Positions 59,186 to 64,000 of a stretch of DNA of 64,000 bases are shown here, piece after piece (within the stretch, counting starts at the first letter, position 1; each line of letters begins with the position of its first letter). The stretch is taken from assembly GCA_964461025.1 (NCBI GenBank), contig CAYWSE010000005.1:14679-78678 (forward strand). The letters run 5' to 3'. The notes under the pieces were generated by a model. It saw nothing but the letters and a program-made list of their open reading frames with translations. It was not told the DNA's origin and made no database searches. Both the position numbers and the translations under genes were made by a program. The DNA is from JAHBVL01 sp964461025. GTDB taxonomy: Bacteria; Chloroflexota; Chloroflexia; Thermomicrobiales; UBA6265.

Positions 59186-60415
59186 TCAGTCTCCGGTGCG
59201 TTGATTCCCACTCTCTCGCGCGGCGCGCCATTCGGTCGCCAGCAGGTCAAAACAGTGAACGCCGAGCATCGATCCATTGCCGAACGACACCCACGCAAGG
59301 TATCCAGCGTCACGATAGCCCTGTTTACGCAATGCCGCCTGAGAGCGCGCGTTTCGCTCGTCGACGAAGGAGTAGATCATGTGCAGTCCCAGTCGCTCGA
59401 AGCCGTAGTCGAGCATGAGATGTTTGGCTTCCGTGCCGAATCCGGCGCCGCGATGCTGAGGACGAAAGACCTCTGTTTCGGTTTCGGCGGTCTTGGAGAC
59501 CCAGTCGATATTGTCCAGTCCGTTCGCCCCGATCAGTTCATCCGTTTCTCGCAGGACAATGGCGAAGCGGATCCAGGACGGAACTTCCTTTTCGGCCAGT
59601 GTCTTGTGCAAATGCCCATAGCTGACTGGGTTGAAAACGAACCGGCCCTCGTTGTAGTAGATTTCCGGATCCTCCAATGTCCATTGCGAAACGAGCGCAC
59701 CTTCTTCGGGTTTGAAGGGCCGCAAGTAGATGCGATCGCCGACGGCTATTGCCTGTGAGGGGTGTTCCAAGGCCGGTAGCTCTCCCCAGAATGGCGCGGG
59801 GCTCGACGCCTGCAAGACGGCTTCGCCTGCAACGGCTTCCGGCGGAGCGCCGAGCACCGATAGCCAGCCTGGATGCAGAAACTGAAAGAAGAGGCGGTCG
59901 CGACGTTGACCACGGACAAGGTAGCGTTCACGCATGGTGCACACCAGGCGGCCGCCAAGCTCGGCGACAGCCGCTTCGAATGCGGGCCGGGCCGACATCG
60001 ACTCGACGATGACCGATGGCACATTGCTCTCGCCAATCAGCCAGGGCACGAGAATGCTGGCGACTTCAGCACTAATTGCGTCCTGCTCGACTTCGGACAG
60101 GAGTGGATTGATGTGCGGATAGATCAAAGCAAGGTGAGCGTCAGACCGGCGCACTCGCACCGAGCCGACAACACGATCGTCGTCTCGCCTGCAAACGATC
60201 AGTTGTTGATTCGCTTCTTCATCGTCGGGATCGACCTCGAGCTGCTCCTTGAGCTGATCTTCGACGACCTCGACCGGCAGAGGGAAGCGCGTGGGTCGCC
60301 AGATGGTGGCGGTGGCGGCGTCGGAGAGCTCCACCGGCCGCAGATAAAGCATCGGCCCGGTCAGAAAGGTCTGTCGCGCGCTGCGAGGCTCTGGCGATGA
60401 TGATTCAGGCGACAT
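59186..60415 (-). CDS. Double-GNAT acetyltransferase (paralogue 1)
   Basis: 409 residues: two GNAT-like halves. The N-terminal half (about 25-200) is diverged. The C-terminal half carries the acetyl-CoA-binding part clearly: YLRPFKPEEGALVSQWTLED, then TETEVFRPQHRGAGFGTEAK (the R/QxxGxG/A pyrophosphate loop) and LGLHMIYSFVDERNARSQAA. Paralogues are at 60493-61716 and 62674-63891, with a remnant at 61736-61860. All share the WRP/F(P)xP start and C-terminal GYRxAG..LAW. The acceptor substrate is unknown; RimJ/RimL-like relatives acetylate proteins or antibiotics. Confidence 0.85.
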   Translation of the reverse strand: MSPESSSPEPRSARQTFLTGPMLYLRPVELSDAATATIWRPTRFPLPVEVVEDQLKEQLEVDPDDEEANQQLIVCRRDDDRVVGSVRVRRSDAHLALIYPHINPLLSEVEQDAISAEVASILVPWLIGESNVPSVIVESMSARPAFEAAVAELGGRLVCTMRERYLVRGQRRDRLFFQFLHPGWLSVLGAPPEAVAGEAVLQASSPAPFWGELPALEHPSQAIAVGDRIYLRPFKPEEGALVSQWTLEDPEIYYNEGRFVFNPVSYGHLHKTLAEKEVPSWIRFAIVLRETDELIGANGLDNIDWVSKTAETETEVFRPQHRGAGFGTEAKHLMLDYGFERLGLHMIYSFVDERNARSQAALRKQGYRDAGYLAWVSFGNGSMLGVHCFDLLATEWRAARESGNQRTGD

Positions 60416-60492
60416 GATCGTTCTCCGCAGACTGACTGGGTGTCTCCCGCGGAGTGTCGCCGAATGACCTGCGCGGCTTCAATACCGAGAGT

Positions 60493-61716
60493 TCATGCGA
60501 AAGAGCCAGCGGCGCGATCCCGCGCGTCACGCCATTCCGATGCAAGCAAGTCGTAAGTCAGGTATCCGCACAGACCATCCTTGCAAAGGGAGTCCCAGGC
60601 GATCAGCCCGGCTTCCCGGTATCCCTGCTTGACGAGCGCCGCGGAGGAGCGAGGATTCGTCTCGGCGACGTACGAATAGATCATGTGCAAGCCGAGCCGT
60701 TCGAAGGCGTATTCGAGCAACAGGTGCTTTGCTTCCGTACCGTACCCGGCGTTGCGGTGTTGCGGTCGAAAGATTTCTGTTTCCGTTTCCGCCCGGCCGT
60801 GCACCCAGGAGATGTCGCACAACCCATTGCAGCCAATCATCTCGCCCGAATCGCGCAGAACGATCGCAAAGCGCACCAGTTCCGGTGGGTCCTGCTCGGC
60901 AATCCTCTTGTGCGCGTGCGCGAATCCGTGCGGACTGAACACCAGTCGCCCTTCCGGGTAGGGCAGTTCAGTCTCCTCCAGTGCCCATTGCGCCACCAAA
61001 GCGCCTTCTTCCGGCTTGACGGCGCGCAGATAGACCCGCTTGCCGAGCACGATCGCATCGTCAGGACGGTCGTCGATCGTGGCAGTCATGCGCGGTCGCG
61101 CCGGCGCGATGGTCTCACGCTCGACCGGTCCAAACACCGGCTCGGCCGGAGGACCCATCTTCTCCAGCCAGCGCGCATTGAAGAACTGATAGCAGGAGGC
61201 ATCGACACGCTCTCCGCGAATCAGAAGTGCCTTGCGGTGCAACGTGGTCAACCGGCCGCCCATCGAAGCGGCCGTCTCGGCGACAGCCGATCGTACTCCC
61301 GCGTCCTCGACGGTGACCGTCATCAGATGGCGTTCATCGAGCATCCAGGGCACGAGGATCCGGATGTATTCAGCAATCAGCGCCGCCTGCTCCTCCGCAG
61401 TTGCCAGAGGATCGATGCGCGGCAGAATCTCGCCAAAACGCCACCCTTCGTTGACGATCTCCACCGAACCGACTGGTTGATCGTTGTCTTTGCGGCAAGC
61501 AATGAGCAACATGCGCTCATGCAGCACATCGGGGTCGTCGACCTCCAGACGTTCTTTCAACTGCTCCTCGACCACCTCCGCAGGCGCGGGAAACGGCTTG
61601 GGCTGCCAGGCTGGAGCAGTCCGCGCATCGTCGAGTTCGACCGGACGAAAGTAGATCGTGTCGCCGACGAGAAATGTCTGTTTCGCGCTTCTGCCTGTCA
61701 CGTCTTGCCGATTCAT
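60493..61716 (-). CDS. Double-GNAT acetyltransferase (paralogue 2)
   Basis: 407 residues, closest to paralogue 1: both have YLRAVKPEEGALVAQWALEE / YLRPFKPEEGALVSQWTLED, then RPQHRNAGYGTEAKHLLLEY and LGLHMIYSYVAETNPRSSAA. The N-terminal half again has the degenerate GNAT shape, which may serve as a dimer or substrate-binding part. It lies 77 bases before paralogue 1 on the same strand, so they are probably cotranscribed. Confidence 0.85.
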   Translation of the reverse strand: MNRQDVTGRSAKQTFLVGDTIYFRPVELDDARTAPAWQPKPFPAPAEVVEEQLKERLEVDDPDVLHERMLLIACRKDNDQPVGSVEIVNEGWRFGEILPRIDPLATAEEQAALIAEYIRILVPWMLDERHLMTVTVEDAGVRSAVAETAASMGGRLTTLHRKALLIRGERVDASCYQFFNARWLEKMGPPAEPVFGPVERETIAPARPRMTATIDDRPDDAIVLGKRVYLRAVKPEEGALVAQWALEETELPYPEGRLVFSPHGFAHAHKRIAEQDPPELVRFAIVLRDSGEMIGCNGLCDISWVHGRAETETEIFRPQHRNAGYGTEAKHLLLEYAFERLGLHMIYSYVAETNPRSSAALVKQGYREAGLIAWDSLCKDGLCGYLTYDLLASEWRDARDRAAGSFA

Positions 61717-61735
61717 CAGTGGGAACTGAATCCTT

Positions 61736-61860
61736 CTAGTGGGCCCGCCGAATCGATTCTCGCCATTCAGAGACTAGCAGATCGAAAATCCAGTCATTGC
61801 ACCTTCCTTTGCGGTTCAGATTCGTCCAGGCGAGAAAGCCGGCATCGCGATAGCCTGACA
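61736..61860 (-). pseudogene. C-terminal remnant of a fourth double-GNAT gene
   Basis: About 40 residues match the C-terminus of the GNAT paralogues: SGYRDAGFLAWTNLNRKGRC, then FDLLVSEWRESIRRAH, compared with QGYRDAGYLAWVSFGNGSML and FDLLATEWRAARES in paralogue 1. The remnant begins about 20 bases after the stop of the maleate-isomerase-like gene and ends just before paralogue 2. It seems that most of a fourth GNAT gene was replaced by the isomerase gene. Confidence 0.7.
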
Positions 61861-61881
61861 GCGAAGCACGGTCGGGAGATG

Positions 61882-62664
61882 TCATGTATGAGCGCCACGC
61901 AGGACCAGCGAGTTGAGCGACTCGTTGATTCCTGCCACCTGCAGCGACTTCCATGCACCAGCCAGATTGCTCGTGATGACGGGAATACCGTAACGATTTA
62001 CAAGCTCTGCGACGATTTCCACCACATGCCAGTTCGTGCAGGAAATGAAGATTGCGTCAAGAGGAAACGGAAAATGGGAGTCGGGGAACAGCTGGGGATC
62101 GTGGCCGCTGTCTCTGATTGCCGCCTCTCGAATCGCCTCGATGAGCGCAATCGCGTCAGCTGGTGTCAGGCGGCCGATTTCCGGGTCGGTTCCGCACTGC
62201 AACCCGCCGATCGCCAGAACGTCGAACCCACTGCGATTGAAGAAATCCTCTTCGATGCGGTTCAGCTCGTCGATATAGGGTGTGGCGATGACGATGCGGG
62301 TCGCGTCCGACTGCCGTAGGGCGTCCAGCACCGCTGACGTCGTGGTGGTGGCGGGAATGCCGGTTGCTGCGGTGATGCGATCGCTGAGCGCTTTGTCCCA
62401 GCCTGGCCCGTGCACCAGACTCCCGGAGGTGCAGGCAAAGAGAATCATCTGTACGTCCGCCCACGCGAGCAGACTGGCGGCTCGTTCGAGCTGATCGCCT
62501 TCCAGCATTTCGGCGAGTGATTCGGGCGTCACTTCGCCGCGCGGCAGCACGATCGGCGCCGGATAGACCTGAACACCAGGCGGCATCAATCGCTGGAATT
62601 CCGGCAGAACGCTGGTGTCGGTCGCCAGCGTGATCAGCCCGATCTTGCCACGTTCCCCGTACAT
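61882..62664 (-). CDS. Maleate isomerase / arylmalonate decarboxylase-like protein (Asp/Glu racemase superfamily)
   Basis: 260 residues with the two catalytic-cysteine regions of the superfamily: MILFACTSGSLVHGPGWDKA and AIFISCTNWHVVEIVAELV, each with its CT(S/N) motif. The N-terminus GKIGLITLATDTSVLPEF is typical of this group. Members convert maleate to fumarate or decarboxylate malonates; the enzyme acts in the cytoplasm. It follows the GNAT gene 62674-63891 by nine bases and is probably cotranscribed. Its position inside a GNAT cluster suggests it was inserted into it. Confidence 0.85.
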   Translation of the reverse strand: MYGERGKIGLITLATDTSVLPEFQRLMPPGVQVYPAPIVLPRGEVTPESLAEMLEGDQLERAASLLAWADVQMILFACTSGSLVHGPGWDKALSDRITAATGIPATTTTSAVLDALRQSDATRIVIATPYIDELNRIEEDFFNRSGFDVLAIGGLQCGTDPEIGRLTPADAIALIEAIREAAIRDSGHDPQLFPDSHFPFPLDAIFISCTNWHVVEIVAELVNRYGIPVITSNLAGAWKSLQVAGINESLNSLVLRGAHT

Positions 62665-62673
62665 CGCATCTTC

Positions 62674-63891
62674 CTACGCACCGTCATGAGAGGCGTGGCC
62701 GCCAGGAGGATCCGCCGCCAGCCATTCTGATTGCAGCATATCGAAAACGTAGTAGCCGCTCATGCCGCTGGAGCTGATCGTTCGCCAGGCGAGATAGCCG
62801 GCCAGGCGAAAGCCCCGCTTGCGCGTCGCGTTGACCGACCGCTGGTTGACATCTGAGACGTAGGCATTGATGGTGTGCATCCCCAATGTGCGGAACCCGT
62901 ATTCGATCATCAGCGCACCGCTTTCCGTGCCAAATCCCTTGCCCCGGTCTTCCGCTTCGAAATACTCGACCTCAGACGTGGCGTGGCGATGCACCCAGGA
63001 GATCATGTCCAACCCGATGGCGCCAATCGACCTGTTGGTTTCTCGCTCGGCGATGGCGAACCTGATCCAGTGCGGCGGATCGTTTCTGGCGACGCGCGTG
63101 TGGAACGCTTCGTAGTTGTGCGTGAATCGAATCGTTCTCCCGTGCGGACGGTAGATTTCCGGTTCTTCCATCGATGTTCTGGCAGCGTGTGCGCCTTCTC
63201 CTGCCTTGAACGGGCGAAGATGCACTCGGCTGCCGCTCGCCAGAGCCTCGGGATGTCTGGGGTGCGACCCCCTCAGGTCTGCCACCGACCGCCGTACTGG
63301 CAATCGCTCCGAAAATGCCGGATCGGCAGAGGGCGGCTCACCGAGGCGATCGATCCACGCCTGGTTGAACAGTTGCCAGACCACGCCGTCAGTGCGGACA
63401 CCATTCACCAGATGGTGGTCCCGCAACCGGTACGCAAGCCGGCCCGGCCACTGCGAAAACTGCTCCTCGACGATAGGATGCAGTCCAGGCAGATGCACCG
63501 CCACACTCATCAACGAAGCACGTTCGAAAAGCCAGGAGACGACGATGCCGCACGCCTCGCCGACGATCGCCGCCCGGTCGTCCTCCGCCAGCAGAGGATC
63601 GGCGTGAGGCTCGATTCTGGCAAAGTGGCCGCCCTCCACCCTGATCCGCAGACTGCCAAGCAGGCGAGCATCAGGAACGCGACAGATCATCATCCGGAAG
63701 CTGCGACTTGGAAAGCTCGGCTCATCCCGCAAACGGTCGCTAACGAGCTTTTCAGGGGCGGGAAATTGCGATGGGCGCCAGATTGCGGCAAACGCGGCGT
63801 CAGAGGACTCGGGCAAGCGAAGAAAGAGCGACGATCCTGCAAGACGATCACGAGGTTTGAGTGCCGGCCCCGGCGATTCGGCATCAATCAT
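62674..63891 (-). CDS. Double-GNAT acetyltransferase (paralogue 3)
   Basis: 405 residues, the most diverged of the three. The C-terminal GNAT is clear: HLRPFKAGEGAHAARTSMEE, EYFEAEDRGKGFGTESGALM, LGMHTINAYVSDVNQRSVNA and KRGFRLAGYLAWRTISSSGM. The N-terminal half is degenerate. It heads the operon that continues with the isomerase gene (9-base gap). The upstream 109 bases to the window end should hold the operon promoter. Confidence 0.85.
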   Translation of the reverse strand: MIDAESPGPALKPRDRLAGSSLFLRLPESSDAAFAAIWRPSQFPAPEKLVSDRLRDEPSFPSRSFRMMICRVPDARLLGSLRIRVEGGHFARIEPHADPLLAEDDRAAIVGEACGIVVSWLFERASLMSVAVHLPGLHPIVEEQFSQWPGRLAYRLRDHHLVNGVRTDGVVWQLFNQAWIDRLGEPPSADPAFSERLPVRRSVADLRGSHPRHPEALASGSRVHLRPFKAGEGAHAARTSMEEPEIYRPHGRTIRFTHNYEAFHTRVARNDPPHWIRFAIAERETNRSIGAIGLDMISWVHRHATSEVEYFEAEDRGKGFGTESGALMIEYGFRTLGMHTINAYVSDVNQRSVNATRKRGFRLAGYLAWRTISSSGMSGYYVFDMLQSEWLAADPPGGHASHDGA

Positions 63892-64000
63892 GAAAACGCT
63901 GCAACGTTCCTTTCAACAGAAATGGTCGCAAAGTCATTCGCGCAGGCACATTATCAACACAAAATGCCTGCGATGTCCTCCCAGCTCACAAAGCAACACC
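63892..64000. promoter_or_regulatory. Probable promoter region of the GNAT operon
   Basis: 109 bases up to the window end. It contains an AAAGGAACG ribosome-binding-like stretch about 18 bases from the start and a CAGGCA ... TGCCTG inverted repeat (63943-63948 and 63965-63970). I see no clear -35/-10 pair. Confidence 0.3.

Noticed and set aside
60454..62319. A 621-codon open frame on the plus strand
   Set aside because: It runs antisense across the GNAT paralogue and isomerase genes and carries no family signature.

Overview
The window reads as a chromosomal segment of a free-living, G+C-rich bacterium. By protein style I would place it in the Chloroflexota, most likely class Thermomicrobia (order Thermomicrobiales). 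Points in favour are Tat-exported ABC binding proteins, giant MalT-like LuxR regulators, RskA-type anti-sigma factors, an F420-type deazaflavin oxidoreductase, cupredoxin-rich secreted proteins and many small toxin-antitoxin-like pairs. No rRNA, tRNA or other hallmark gene is present, so the placement is inference. Genes lie on both strands, and I see no integrase, IS transposase, phage module or CRISPR array.

Layout. 1-1.8 kb: the end of an unknown gene, then two tandem BrnT-toxin/XRE-antitoxin pairs, the first with a frameshifted toxin. 1.9-7.4 kb: an M19 dipeptidase, a membrane protein and an oligopeptide ABC importer without ATPase genes. 7.7-13.9 kb: a small membrane protein, a CoA-binding protein, a Rieske oxygenase, a sigma-region-4/RskA anti-sigma pair and a double-cupredoxin protein. 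14-20 kb: a DNA-processing block with a DprA-like protein, an F420-type oxidoreductase, a UvrD helicase fused to an Fe-S nuclease and an EEP nuclease. 20.2-21.7 kb: a tandemly duplicated two-gene HEPN cassette. 21.8-29 kb: an MFS exporter, an M23 peptidase, a YceI-like protein and a heavy-metal module (two HMA chaperones and a P1B ATPase with an unusual CPD motif). 29-33 kb: a K+ channel and a RecQ with a long helical-repeat N-terminus. 33-34.3 kb: a broken Tat-exported protein and a partial second copy.

34.4-48.3 kb holds two related regulatory loci. In the first, a MalT-like LuxR regulator is divergent from an ECF sigma / membrane anti-sigma with double-cupin sensor / SnoaL-cupin operon. 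In the second, another LuxR-ATPase regulator is divergent from a paralogue of the SnoaL-cupin protein. A D-2-hydroxyacid dehydrogenase and a BisC/TorA-type molybdoenzyme lie between them. 48.7-52 kb: a sugar ABC importer. 52.1-52.9 kb: a TumE-like toxin-antitoxin pair. 52.9-54.4 kb: a NirK-type copper protein with an extra cupredoxin domain. 54.9-57.8 kb: an SsuABC/TauABC-type importer. 58-64 kb: a Gfo/Idh/MocA dehydrogenase and a family of three double-GNAT acetyltransferases plus a fourth C-terminal remnant, with a maleate isomerase/arylmalonate decarboxylase-like gene inserted.

Two themes run through the window. One is local gene duplication: BrnT pairs, HEPN cassettes, HMA proteins, SnoaL-cupin proteins, GNATs and the broken Tat protein. 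The other is intergenic repeat DNA of three kinds. The first is GTAG-footed palindromes with many different stems (REP-like). The second is arrays with a strict 7-bp period, one exactly 30 units long. The third is a dispersed element containing TCATTCnGAGC/AGGAATCT-like ends.
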